The notes under the pieces were generated by a model. It was not told where the DNA came from. It did not search any database and worked only from the letters and a program-made list of their open reading frames with translations. Of a DNA stretch of 59,541 nt, positions 18,382 to 25,776 are shown piece after piece. Origin of the DNA: Akkermansia sp. (GTDB lineage: Bacteria; Verrucomicrobiota; Verrucomicrobiia; Verrucomicrobiales; Akkermansiaceae); the NCBI GenBank assembly GCA_017472085.1, contig JAFUQZ010000015.1, positions 1-59,541 on the forward strand, written 5' to 3'. Each line of letters begins with the position of its first letter. The first letter of the stretch is position 1. Both the position numbers and the translations under genes were made by a program.

Positions 18382-18900
18382 TCTCCAAATGGGCAATTGT
18401 CGGACTGAAAGCCCGAGAAATTTGGAGCCAACGGAAGTGGGTGAAAGATGGGAGGCCGGGGGCAGAGCGCGTCAGCGAACGCCCTGTCACGGCGTATCGC
18501 TACGCATAAAATGTATCCGAAGCCCGCAAGGCGGGTGACAGAACGGAGTCTCAAACCTGATGCAACTCTTCTGTCACTCATTCCATGGGCTCGGCAATTA
18601 AAGACTAATGTGTTATACGTATTGGTGGAGCGGCAAACGCGAGTTTATCGAGCAGCCGGTGAGCCTCAGACGAACGTAAAATTGCGCCCCGGTGGGGTAT
18701 AAATAACTAGTATATCGTTCGGTGAATGATTTCACAAGTTTGCAAAGGAAAAAATTGGAAATTGTCGGGCATTTTGCACGCTGCAGGCGTGCGGAATTTC
18801 AGAGCCCGTGAGGGGGTAGCGTTTAGGCAGGCGGTTCCGTCTTCGCCAAGGCTTCACCGCGACAGGGGAGCAGCGTTAGCTGCGGCCTGCGTGGGCGCAG
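18382..18900. other. Gene-free structured DNA
   Basis: No credible coding region. Several long-range complementary segments are visible: CTCCAAAT (18382-) with ATTTGGAG (ending about 18426) enclosing GGGC/GCCC; CTGTCAC with GTGACAG (about 18483-18542) enclosing CCCGC/GCGGG; and a GCACGC/GCGTGC hairpin near 18777-18793 within CGGGC/GCCCG arms. This could be a structured RNA or remains of mobile DNA. I could not match it to RNase P, tmRNA or a group II intron. Confidence 0.35.
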
Positions 18901-18904
18901 CAAG

Positions 18905-19090
18905 CGAGTGTTAGCGAGACGCGAAGCCCCGAACCCCTGTTTTTCGAAGGAAATAAAAAGGAAACCCCGTGAAACGGTGGTGACAGCAAACCATCGCACC
19001 AGGCATAGCTCGCTGACACCACAGGTTCCCTGGGTTCCTTTATAATTGGTTCGTGAACAGGGGCTGCGCGCTTCGCGCTCTGCCCCTTTC
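18905..19090. repeat. Long imperfect palindrome
   Basis: Arms centred near 18995 pair imperfectly over about 80 bases: GCGAAGC with GCTTCGC at the ends, CCCCTGTT with AACAGGGG, AAAAAGGAAACCCC with a GGGTTCCTTT block, and GGTGGTGACAGC with GCTGACACCAC near the loop. No transposase is present. It looks like a MITE-type or cruciform-forming element. Confidence 0.55.
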
Positions 19091-19528
19091 TAACAGCCTT
19101 CGCCCGTTCCACGGGCTTTAAATTTACTCGGGTTTCCAGCCCGACAAATCTCCCTTTATCTACCGATGTGTCTATTTCGGCTGTTCAGCTATTTATCGAA
19201 CGCTATACTAATCGGGGGAAATAGGACGCAGGGATAGCCCGGATTCGGTACGCGCCGGGAGCTGGACCATGGAACGATTGTTGCTGGCTTCGCGGGAAGA
19301 TGTGGAAATGGTAGGCATAATACATTGCCGAGATGTCAAAAGTATAAGTCGTTCAGACTTGAACGACAGGTAGCTATATGATAGACTCCTCCCGCTTTTC
19401 CGCCACCACTCGTCTGGTGGGTGGCTCGTTCACCACAGCGGAGAGTTAGCAGCCCTTTCCTCTGGGGTAACGTGTCCGCAAGGGTACGGAACAGCAGTTG
19501 AACTCGGCTGGCAGAATAGCAACCACAA

Positions 19529-19600
19529 ATGCCTACATTAAAGTGGATTGAGCTTCTGGTTATCATAGTGCAGATTGTCCTGTTCATTATGAGCCTGTAA
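19529..19600 (+). CDS. Possible 23-residue hydrophobic membrane peptide
   Basis: A short frame starting at ATG 19529 encodes a peptide with a charged opening (MPTLKWIE) and an unbroken hydrophobic stretch (LLVIIVQIVLFIM). It ends six bases before a hairpin (GTGCAG/CTGCAC with inner AGGA/TCCT, about 19608-19640). Composition and size resemble type I toxin or small membrane-regulator peptides. There is no clear ribosome-binding site and I see no matching known family, so it may be chance. Confidence 0.3.
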   Translation: MPTLKWIELLVIIVQIVLFIMSL

Positions 19601-19680
19601 AGAAGTTCCGTGCAGCAGGAAGCGCAATCCTGTCTGCACGTCACTTCTCACTTAAAAAGAAGGCTTTTTGCTAAAAAATC

Positions 19681-19785
19681 TTGACATTGGAGTAGTTCAA
19701 TGTCATTCTATGGTCATGAAATCCATGTAGGCGTGGATTGCTTTTCTGTAGAACCTCTCGGATTGCGCCCGGGAGGTTCTCTATT
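19681..19785 (+). ncRNA. Candidate small RNA with its own promoter
   Basis: TTGACA at 19681-19686 is followed about 17-19 bases later by a weak -10 (CATTCTAT). TGACATT and AATGTCA form a perfect inverted repeat across the promoter (19682-19707), which could be an operator. Downstream are two hairpins: AATCCA/TGGATT (19720-19739) and AGAACCTC/GAGGTTCT (19750-19780), the second followed by CTATTTCTA. No reading frame is evident, so a transcript of about 75 bases is plausible. Confidence 0.4.
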
Positions 19786-19877
19786 TCTACCCCCTTGTGA
19801 ACTGGTTATTGTTCCGGCAATTAACAAATAATGTCAGAAGCGTATCTGACGGAAGTTCCTGTATGTATCGTATAAGT

Positions 19878-19931
19878 GGGTGAAGAACGTCCTGCCGGAC
19901 GTAGTGAAGAATGCCCGCCGATGGCGGGCAT
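19878..19931 (-). repeat. Modular hairpin array after the kinase gene
   Basis: Inverted relative of the array at 18081: read on the - strand it runs ATGCCCGCC/GGCGGGCAT, TTCTTCACT, ACGTCC/GGACGT, TTCTTCACCC. It begins about a dozen bases after the kinase stop codon, the same placement as the first array relative to rsmB. Confidence 0.75.
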
Positions 19932-19943
19932 GGAGAAGAGAAA

Positions 19944-21128
19944 TCAATCCCGGCGCAGTTCGCGGAGCTTGTCCTCCAGGTCTGCTCCTAATTTTTCTAT
20001 GGCTTGTTGCTGTTCCGGCTTCGGGATGTCCTGTTTTTCCGCTTGTCCCAGGTAGATAAGCAGAGCCTGCGTGTATTGATCATGCAGGCGTTCTGCCTGC
20101 TCCTTGATGCGTGGGTCGTTGGAGGCCATCTTCCCGGAGGAGTCGTAGATGATGGTGCCGTCACGCAAGCCGATGGTTTCCGGGGGGAGCCCCGAAGTGG
20201 GGGCGTTATTCGTGGTTGCTGCGGGCTGTTGCGGCAAGGGTATCTGGTTGTGTTCGTTGAGCGCCTGCAGCCCCAGCCCCCCGATGATACCACCTGCAAG
20301 CAGAGCCGCCGGGAGGAAAAAGACCGTTTTGTTGTAAGAGGGCTTGCGAAGCGCTTTCAGCCAGTCCTGCGCGGTGAGGAAACGGTCGGACACCTCGGGA
20401 GCGGCGGCTTTCTGCAAACTGCGCAGCAGGCGGCGCGGATAGCGTTTCTTGTGCTCCTTCGGCAGCAGATGCAGGAAACACTGCGCCAGTGCATATAAAT
20501 CCGACCACGCTCCGACTCGGCCGCCGGGGCTGAACTGCTCCGGCGCGGCATAGCCGGGTGAACCGACGGGTGTCAGGGTGTGATTGGCCGTGCCCAGGTG
20601 GGCAGAGCCGAAGTCGATGATGGTCGGCCGACCGTCCTCTCGGATGATGATGTTCGAGGGTTTGATGTCGCGGTGGACAATGCTGTTGCCGTGCAGGTAG
20701 TGCAGCGTGTGCAACAACTGTTCGAGAATGGACTGCACGGCTTTGACATCTGCGGCGATTGTCACCATTCTGTCCCGCAGCGTGCTGCCCTCCACATACT
20801 CCATCACCAGGTACGCCGTGCCGGAACCTTCAAAGATATCGTAGACCTTCACCACATTCGGGTGATTCAGCCCGGCGAGGATGCGGGCCTCGCGGCAGAA
20901 TGTTGCCAGCGAGCGGGGGTAGAGTATTTCATCCAGCGGTTCGACCGCGGCACTGCCCTCCGGGCGCATGCAGAGCCCCATGGGGAAATGCTCCTTGATG
21001 ACCACTTCCCGCTCCAGCGCACGGTCGTATGCCAGATAGCTGATGCCGCCGCCGCCTTGTCCCAGTATGGAGCGCAGCTCACAGCTGCCCAGTACAGTCT
21101 TTTCCGGCAGAGCAGGGGAGTGGGTCAT
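19944..21128 (-). CDS. Hanks-type serine/threonine protein kinase, membrane anchored
   Basis: Eukaryotic-type kinase with a cytoplasmic catalytic domain and one membrane helix. Seen: Gly-rich loop LGQGGGGIS (22-30), ATP-binding Lys45 in VVIKE, catalytic HRDIKPSN (152-159), DFG at 172-174 and AAPEQFSPGG in the activation segment. A hydrophobic helix at about 285-305 is followed by an extracytoplasmic region of about 90 residues that is Gln/Glu/Ala-rich and of no recognised fold. All catalytic residues are present, so it should be active. No phosphatase or FHA gene lies next to it. Copy 2 of the dispersed repeat lies directly upstream. Confidence 0.93.
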   Translation of the reverse strand: MTHSPALPEKTVLGSCELRSILGQGGGGISYLAYDRALEREVVIKEHFPMGLCMRPEGSAAVEPLDEILYPRSLATFCREARILAGLNHPNVVKVYDIFEGSGTAYLVMEYVEGSTLRDRMVTIAADVKAVQSILEQLLHTLHYLHGNSIVHRDIKPSNIIIREDGRPTIIDFGSAHLGTANHTLTPVGSPGYAAPEQFSPGGRVGAWSDLYALAQCFLHLLPKEHKKRYPRRLLRSLQKAAAPEVSDRFLTAQDWLKALRKPSYNKTVFFLPAALLAGGIIGGLGLQALNEHNQIPLPQQPAATTNNAPTSGLPPETIGLRDGTIIYDSSGKMASNDPRIKEQAERLHDQYTQALLIYLGQAEKQDIPKPEQQQAIEKLGADLEDKLRELRRD

Positions 21129-21129
21129 C

Positions 21130-21308
21130 TGTCAAGGAAAAGGATAATGAGGAGTACAAAGTCAAATGTACGATGGACAAGGAGCAGAATTCCGATCGCG
21201 TTGCTCGCATGCAGGAGCCTTGCAACCAACTCTCAGCCCTCCTGCGAGCCGGAGGCTCGCCGAACTTTTCCATTTTCCATCGTCCATCGTCCTTTGTTCT
21301 TTCAAATT
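21130..21308 (-). repeat. Dispersed intergenic repeat, copy 2
   Basis: Reverse-complement relative of 8879-9050 (see that entry for shared blocks). It fills the whole gap between the stop of the HTH gene and the kinase start, so any kinase promoter must lie in it or further upstream. Confidence 0.75.
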
Positions 21309-21747
21309 AGCGGTTGGTGGGCAGAATCACCTTGCGGCTGCGCAGTTCCGCCGTGGCTGTACTGTCCTTGCTCTCTGCCACCAGAGAGGCAATCGCCTGC
21401 GCCACCAGCGTCTCCATCGTCATTCCCTGAGCCGCTGCGCGCTCTGCCAGCCGGGTGTACAGCTCCGGCGCCAGCTGCACCGTCAGAGAAAGCGTGGCAT
21501 TCACACTCACCCCCGGCACCTCTACGGCTGCCGATCCGGCGGGGGCAGTCAAGGTCGGCATCTGCACCATCACTTTTTCCAGCAATTGCAGCTTGAGCGG
21601 CGGGATGTTTTTCTGACTCATCCAGTTGCGCACCGTTATTTCGGATACGCCGCATTGCTCCGCCACCCAGCGATAGTCCAGCTTGTGGCTCTTGAGCCAC
21701 TTTTTCAACATCACCTTGAATTCCGACTGATCCGCCTCCTGCGTCAT
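21307..21747 (-). CDS. Helix-turn-helix protein with ribbon-helix-helix-like C-terminal module
   Basis: 146 residues. The N-terminal half has a predicted HTH (YRWVAEQCGVSEITVRNWM) after a basic segment (KKWLKSHK). The C-terminal half (about 95-135) contains VQLAPELYTRLAERAAAQGM followed by ETLVAQAIASLVA, which looks like an Arc/CopG-type module and closely resembles the C-terminus of the next gene. I start at ATG 21747 because a promoter TTGACA, 16 bases, TAAACT (21782-21755, - strand) ends seven bases before it; a longer frame to 21810 would overlap that promoter. Probably a transcription regulator; target unknown. Confidence 0.7.
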   Translation of the reverse strand: MTQEADQSEFKVMLKKWLKSHKLDYRWVAEQCGVSEITVRNWMSQKNIPPLKLQLLEKVMVQMPTLTAPAGSAAVEVPGVSVNATLSLTVQLAPELYTRLAERAAAQGMTMETLVAQAIASLVAESKDSTATAELRSRKVILPTNR

Positions 21748-21754
21748 GTCTCTG

Positions 21755-21782
21755 AGTTTATCACACACGCTTTGATTGTCAA
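21755..21782 (-). promoter_or_regulatory. Promoter of the HTH gene (leaderless type)
   Basis: On the - strand: TTGACA (21782-21777), 16-base spacer, TAAACT (21760-21755), then seven bases to the ATG. It decides the start codon of this gene. Confidence 0.6.
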
Positions 21783-21810
21783 GACAACACTCCCGCCGCA
21801 TCCGCAGCAT

Positions 21811-22056
21811 CTATTGCAACAGATTTCCCACAGCCTGAGCCACCAGCGCCTCCGGACTTCCTCCCTCCAGCGCCGCTCTGCGCGCCAGCACCGCATAATC
21901 CTCCGGCGGCAGCTCTACGCGGATTGTGTGTGTCGCATTAAGCGATTCTTCCTGCGATTGGGTTTCTTTCGCCTCTCCGGACCGGCAGTTTTCAACGGAG
22001 ATACTGCGCTTCGAAGCATAATCACCCGTACTCAATGGCTTGTTCATACTGGTCAT
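21811..22056 (-). CDS. Small ribbon-helix-helix-like protein
   Basis: 81 residues; the N-terminal half is polar and unstructured, and the C-terminal half (IRVELPPEDYAVLARRAALE followed by SPEALVAQAVGNLLQ) resembles the C-terminal module of the HTH protein downstream. The start at 22056 is supported by TTTACA, 17 bases, TATAAC ending six bases before the ATG; a second ATG lies three codons in. Possible DNA-binding antitoxin or regulator type; no toxin partner is seen. Confidence 0.6.
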   Translation of the reverse strand: MTSMNKPLSTGDYASKRSISVENCRSGEAKETQSQEESLNATHTIRVELPPEDYAVLARRAALEGGSPEALVAQAVGNLLQ

Positions 22057-22113
22057 GCCCCTGTTATACCACGAAAAAAAACACTTGTAAATTATCTTTT
22101 CGAGATTTTATTG

Positions 22114-22141
22114 TTGACAAAGTAGCGAAAAGAGATAAAAT
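22114..22141 (+). promoter_or_regulatory. Promoter upstream of the membrane protein pair
   Basis: TTGACA at 22114-22119, 16-base spacer, TAAAAT at 22136-22141, 57 bases before the ATG at 22199. Divergent from the small RHH-like gene. Confidence 0.65.
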
Positions 22142-22198
22142 GGCAACGAAAAGAGAAATGCGTGATTAAATGATTTAATCAATAACATTTGCATTAAA

Positions 22199-22777
22199 AT
22201 GAAAACAGAAAACAACATGAATATTGGTTTCATCGTGATGCGCAGCATCCAGATTCTGGTGTTATGCAGCGTGGTGAAGTTAATGGCTACGGTTATGTCA
22301 TGGCCGATGCCCGGAGAAATGTCAGAACAGGAATGGACCTCGCTGCAGGGCGGTGGGTTTACTATCTGTTTATGTTGTGTTGCGGCCATTTATTTATATA
22401 ACTTCGGTAACAAACGGGTGCGGTTGATTGGTCGCTTCGGTGCGGCGGCGGATCATGTGCGCGTGTGTCTTGTTTGCCTGGGGATGTTGGTCATGCTGTT
22501 GTATGTGCTTGCCATCGTTCTGTTGAGCCCGGCAGATGCAACTTTGCGGGGTGGCGTGGCTGCCTGTGCATCCGGTCTTGGTGTTCTGTATTGTGTTTAC
22601 TGCTGCCGCTACGGATATTACCTGTCCAAGACGAATACGCTGTCGAATGATTTACGCAGTATTATGGCTCGTTATACCACGGAACTAGGGCTTTTTATCA
22701 TTGCTGTTTGCGGGATTTCTGCTGCGGCGCAGGGTGCGGGCTGCGCTTTTTCGCGTATAACGGAGATTCTTTTTTAA
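22199..22777 (+). CDS. Multi-pass membrane protein of unknown function
   Basis: 192 residues with about four hydrophobic segments: near 9-30, 52-68 (GGGFTICLCCVAAIYLY), 88-110 (VCLVCLGMLVMLLYVLAIVLL) and 117-138, with a last one near 168-185. Unusually Cys-rich in the membrane parts. No family recognised. It is followed after 20 bases by another membrane-associated gene, and the RiPP-like locus lies further downstream, but nothing links them firmly. Confidence 0.6.
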   Translation: MKTENNMNIGFIVMRSIQILVLCSVVKLMATVMSWPMPGEMSEQEWTSLQGGGFTICLCCVAAIYLYNFGNKRVRLIGRFGAAADHVRVCLVCLGMLVMLLYVLAIVLLSPADATLRGGVAACASGLGVLYCVYCCRYGYYLSKTNTLSNDLRSIMARYTTELGLFIIAVCGISAAAQGAGCAFSRITEILF

Positions 22778-22797
22778 CCTATAACCTTTAGAAATTT

Positions 22798-23421
22798 ATG
22801 ACTCAGAATAGTAATGTGAGTGTAACACCGGGAGATGTGCTTCGGACATCTCTGCCTGCTTTGTGGGATGCCCTGCGCGTTTTTTTACAAATCCCTCAGG
22901 ATTGGCTCAGGTTTGTGTGGATAATAGGAATCTTTCTTATTTTGGGTACGCTGAGGGTTTGTTTGAAACTGCTTACTGTCTCATTTGCGATTCTGTGGGC
23001 CTTAATTAAGGAAATTTTCCGTCTGGAAACACAAGATGAGGCCAAGACGAGATGGGAAAGGGGCGCTCCGGAAAGACGCCGGAAGTTTGTGGCAGGGTTG
23101 AAAAGCCTGTGGCACGGCGTTCTCCATGTTGTAGCCTTTATCGGTAAGTGCTTTCGTTTTTCGTGGAAGAGTTGCTTATTCCTGATTTATCTGCTGTCGT
23201 TCTGTAGCGATCGTCTGGAAGGTCTGGCCGGTGGTTTGGCTTCGATTGCTGATGATACGGATGCCGATGTAGATGAATATGCGGAAGATGATTCAGCTGT
23301 CTGCGAAGAAGGGGGATATGATGATTCCCCTTCGGAGGAAGATGAATATGTTGAATCCTTCGATGAGGAGCAGGAGGGAGAAGAAGCATACGATGAGGAT
23401 AATATGGATTCTGACAGATAA
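22798..23421 (+). CDS. Membrane protein with long acidic C-terminal tail
   Basis: 207 residues. Two or three hydrophobic stretches (about 41-70 and 105-140) are followed by a strongly acidic tail of about 60 residues rich in Asp/Glu (for example YAEDDSAVCEEGGYDDSPSE), probably disordered. No known family. Likely in one transcript with the gene before it. The tail could bind cations or a basic partner; that is speculation. Confidence 0.55.
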   Translation: MTQNSNVSVTPGDVLRTSLPALWDALRVFLQIPQDWLRFVWIIGIFLILGTLRVCLKLLTVSFAILWALIKEIFRLETQDEAKTRWERGAPERRRKFVAGLKSLWHGVLHVVAFIGKCFRFSWKSCLFLIYLLSFCSDRLEGLAGGLASIADDTDADVDEYAEDDSAVCEEGGYDDSPSEEDEYVESFDEEQEGEEAYDEDNMDSDR

Positions 23422-23551
23422 ATTTCAAGAAAATTGTGTGGAACATGACGTGGCTGCTCTCCATAAAAGGACATTCATTTGAATATTACCCTCTTTTTCT
23501 TACTTATTAAGTCATATATGATTAGGAAGGGCTGTTCGCCCCCAAAAAAGA

Positions 23552-23587
23552 CTTCTCGCAATTCTGCGAAAAGAAGGCTTCGGCCTT
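23552..23587 (+). promoter_or_regulatory. Two hairpins in the leader of the precursor gene
   Basis: TCGCA/TGCGA with loop ATTC (23556-23569, inside CTT/AAG arms) and AAGGC-TTCG-GCCTT (23574-23587) stand side by side in the region before the precursor peptide gene. They may stabilise its mRNA or end an upstream transcript; no T-tract follows. Confidence 0.4.
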
Positions 23588-23620
23588 AAAAACAAACAAA
23601 AAAAATAGAAATCAAGGAAA

Positions 23621-23743
23621 ATGAACTATACAAAACCGATGATTATCGCACAGAACGCTCCACAGGGTAACTATGCTGCCGGTTGCCCTGTGAAATTAGA
23701 CGGTGGACACAGCGCGTGTCGTGAATGCGATCGAGCCAGCTAA
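23621..23743 (+). CDS. Candidate RiPP precursor peptide, 40 residues
   Basis: Short frame with a good ribosome-binding site (AAGGA eight bases upstream). The leader-like first half (MNYTKPMIIAQNAPQGNY) is followed by AAGCP and a Cys-containing tail, with Cys at 22, 33 and 36 (CxxC as CREC). Leader plus a Gly/Cys core, directly upstream of a hairpin and a PqqD-like/radical SAM/SPASM gene, is the standard layout of rSAM-modified peptides (ranthipeptide/sactipeptide-like). I recall similar AQN...YAAGCP...CxxC peptides beside radical SAM genes in gut bacteria but cannot verify it. The modification type is unknown. Confidence 0.65.
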   Translation: MNYTKPMIIAQNAPQGNYAAGCPVKLDGGHSACRECDRAS

Positions 23744-23772
23744 GTGATCGCAAAAGAAATCGATAAATACTC

Positions 23773-23803
23773 GGAGAGTGCAAGTTTTATGCTTGCACTC
23801 TCC
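23773..23803 (+). terminator. Strong hairpin between precursor and maturation genes
   Basis: Perfect 12-bp stem (GGAGAGTGCAAG with CTTGCACTCTCC) and a 7-base loop, 30 bases after the precursor stop. No T-tract follows, so it may act as a partial terminator or 3'-end stabiliser that makes the precursor transcript more abundant than the enzyme transcript. Confidence 0.65.
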
Positions 23804-23837
23804 ATATGAGAGTCAACGTAAACAAAGATAACAGACT

Positions 23838-24269
23838 ATGAAAGCAATGATGACAACAGAATATGTTTGCCAATTATTGGAAAACTCGTTTCGAAAAGGG
23901 CAAAATACAAATAATGAGGATGCCGTTTTCGGAATTTTGTCCTGGGTTCAAAATAGATTGGGTGATGAAGGTTTAATTCGCCTTTTTGAAAAGATGGCAT
24001 CATATGGTGAATCGTTACCTTGGGTAGTGGATGTGTCGGGAAAAACTGACAGTGAAATAGAGCAAATTCGAATTCCAACTGGTAACCCGAAGGAGGCTCG
24101 ATATTACAAAAAATTGAAGGGGGTTGGTACTAAAAGATATTTGTTGTCGAGTCAGTGGTATAGTTATGTTCGTTATCCAGAAAAAGAACAAACGCTGAGA
24201 ACACTGCTAGACGAGGTTGTTGAGATTTTGCTCGAAGATATGAAGTTATACATGATGCCAAAGCACTAA
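23838..24269 (+). CDS. Unknown protein of the RiPP-like locus
   Basis: 143 residues, soluble, of no family I recognise. It is lower in GC than the core genes and mixes charged helices (TLRTLLDEVVEILLEDMK near the C-terminus) with an aromatic patch, SSQWYSYVRYP. In-frame ATGs at 23847 and 23850 are alternative starts. It lies between the precursor hairpin and the radical SAM gene, 28 bases before the latter. It could be an immunity, leader-binding or partner protein; nothing in the sequence decides this. Confidence 0.6.
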   Translation: MKAMMTTEYVCQLLENSFRKGQNTNNEDAVFGILSWVQNRLGDEGLIRLFEKMASYGESLPWVVDVSGKTDSEIEQIRIPTGNPKEARYYKKLKGVGTKRYLLSSQWYSYVRYPEKEQTLRTLLDEVVEILLEDMKLYMMPKH

Positions 24270-24297
24270 TATAGATTTAACAAATATTATATAAGTT

Positions 24298-25740
24298 ATG
24301 TATTATCGGCTTAACAAAAATAGTTTTGTTCGTACTGTAGGAGCCAAAGGGTATATCTACTCTCAGTTAACAAAGCATGACTTGGTTTTCGATGAGATTG
24401 GGGCAATCTTCCTCGATTCATTGGGAAGACAGGCTTGTACGATTGATGAAATGATGGAAAAAATCCTGCCATCGTTTGTAAACCCACCAGTTGATGAAAT
24501 CCGTAAGGATTTTCAGGAAATGTTGGAGATGCTCACGGAGTTCAAGTACCTAGCATCGGGACGTACCCCGACAGAGTGTGATGCAAATGAGATTTGTTTT
24601 TCATACAAGAGCACGAAAAATATCAAGACGGAGACGGAACATTTTGAGAAAGATTTGCCCTGGCAGAAATGCGAAGGCGATACCACGAGGCTGTTCAATG
24701 ATGAGCATCGTAAACATCCGCGTATACATTCTTGTCAGATAGAAATCAATAATTTGTGCAATGAGAGGTGTATCCACTGCTACATTCCTCATCAGCTGAA
24801 GAATAAGCGATTGTCAAGAGAAGAGTTGTTTGAAGTGCTTGAGCAGTTACATGAAATGGGAACACTAGGATTGACGCTTTCCGGCGGGGAACCTTTTCTG
24901 CATCCGGATTTCATTGCTGTGTTGAAAAAGGCAAGAGAATTGGATTTTTCCATCAGTGTGTTATCAAATCTGACGAAATTGAATGATGATATACTGGACG
25001 CCTTGAAAGAATGCAATGTGTCCAAGGTGCAGACCTCGCTTTACAGCCTTGACCCGGCAGAACATGATTATATAACCCGGTTAAATGGCTCGCATGCAAA
25101 GACTATGGCAGCCATAGAGAAGCTGATAGCTGCAGATATACCCGTGCAGATTTCCTGCCCTACAATGAGGACGAATTATAAATCATACAAGGCTGTGATA
25201 CAGTGGGCTCAGGAGCGGCGACTGAAACCCCAGACTGACTATATCATGATGGCTCGTACCGATTTCTCAACGGATAATCTGAATGAACGATTGTCCTTGG
25301 AGGAAACGGAAAAATTGATACGAGAAATCGTAGAAGTAGATACGAGTTATCGAAGCTCTCTTTTGCAATATAAACCGAGTATACCGGAAGAGATAAAAGA
25401 CGAATTTGTGTGTGGTGCCGGTATTGATAATATCTGCCTGTCTGCTGATGGTAATTACTATCCTTGCTCAGGATGGCAGGGATATCCCGTTGGTACTATT
25501 AAGGAACCTTTGCGCGATATCTGGGAAAAGTCTCCCTCTTTGCTGATGGTACGGAATATTCGCCGTGGGGACTTCAAGGAATGTATGCAGTGTGATGAGC
25601 GTGATTTCTGTAATGCTTGTCTTGTGCGGAACTTTAACGAAAGTAACGGAGATATGTTCAAGGTGAGCAAGCATTTTTGTGAAGTAGCTAAGCTGAACCA
25701 CCGCTTAGCCAAGGATTTTATGCAAAAAGAATCTACATGA
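24298..25740 (+). CDS. Radical SAM/SPASM peptide maturase with N-terminal PqqD-like domain
   Basis: 480 residues. Residues 1-85 look like a PqqD-type RiPP recognition element (short beta-strands, then the helix DEMMEKILPSFVNPPVDEI). The radical SAM core has the [4Fe-4S] motif CNERCIHC (Cys154, 158, 161) and a GGEPFLHPD turn that binds SAM. The C-terminus is a SPASM domain with CGAGIDNICLSADGNYYPC, then CMQCDERDFCNACLVRNF and a final HFC, ligands for auxiliary clusters. Such enzymes install thioether, C-C or related cross-links on short peptides, so the 40-residue precursor upstream is the natural substrate (inference). Confidence 0.9.
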   Translation: MYYRLNKNSFVRTVGAKGYIYSQLTKHDLVFDEIGAIFLDSLGRQACTIDEMMEKILPSFVNPPVDEIRKDFQEMLEMLTEFKYLASGRTPTECDANEICFSYKSTKNIKTETEHFEKDLPWQKCEGDTTRLFNDEHRKHPRIHSCQIEINNLCNERCIHCYIPHQLKNKRLSREELFEVLEQLHEMGTLGLTLSGGEPFLHPDFIAVLKKARELDFSISVLSNLTKLNDDILDALKECNVSKVQTSLYSLDPAEHDYITRLNGSHAKTMAAIEKLIAADIPVQISCPTMRTNYKSYKAVIQWAQERRLKPQTDYIMMARTDFSTDNLNERLSLEETEKLIREIVEVDTSYRSSLLQYKPSIPEEIKDEFVCGAGIDNICLSADGNYYPCSGWQGYPVGTIKEPLRDIWEKSPSLLMVRNIRRGDFKECMQCDERDFCNACLVRNFNESNGDMFKVSKHFCEVAKLNHRLAKDFMQKEST

Positions 25741-25776
25741 ACACTATTTGAAGTAAGGGGGAGCTGTTGAAGCAAT

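Noticed and set aside
18200..19680. RNase P RNA, tmRNA or group II intron in the large gap
   Set aside because: I looked for their conserved core sequences (for example GAGGAAAGTCCGGGC, or a domain V-type hairpin) and did not find them.
20580..21596. Long + strand reading frame of 338 codons
   Set aside because: It lies antisense to the kinase gene, which has all kinase motifs; it shows no domain and crosses the dispersed repeat.
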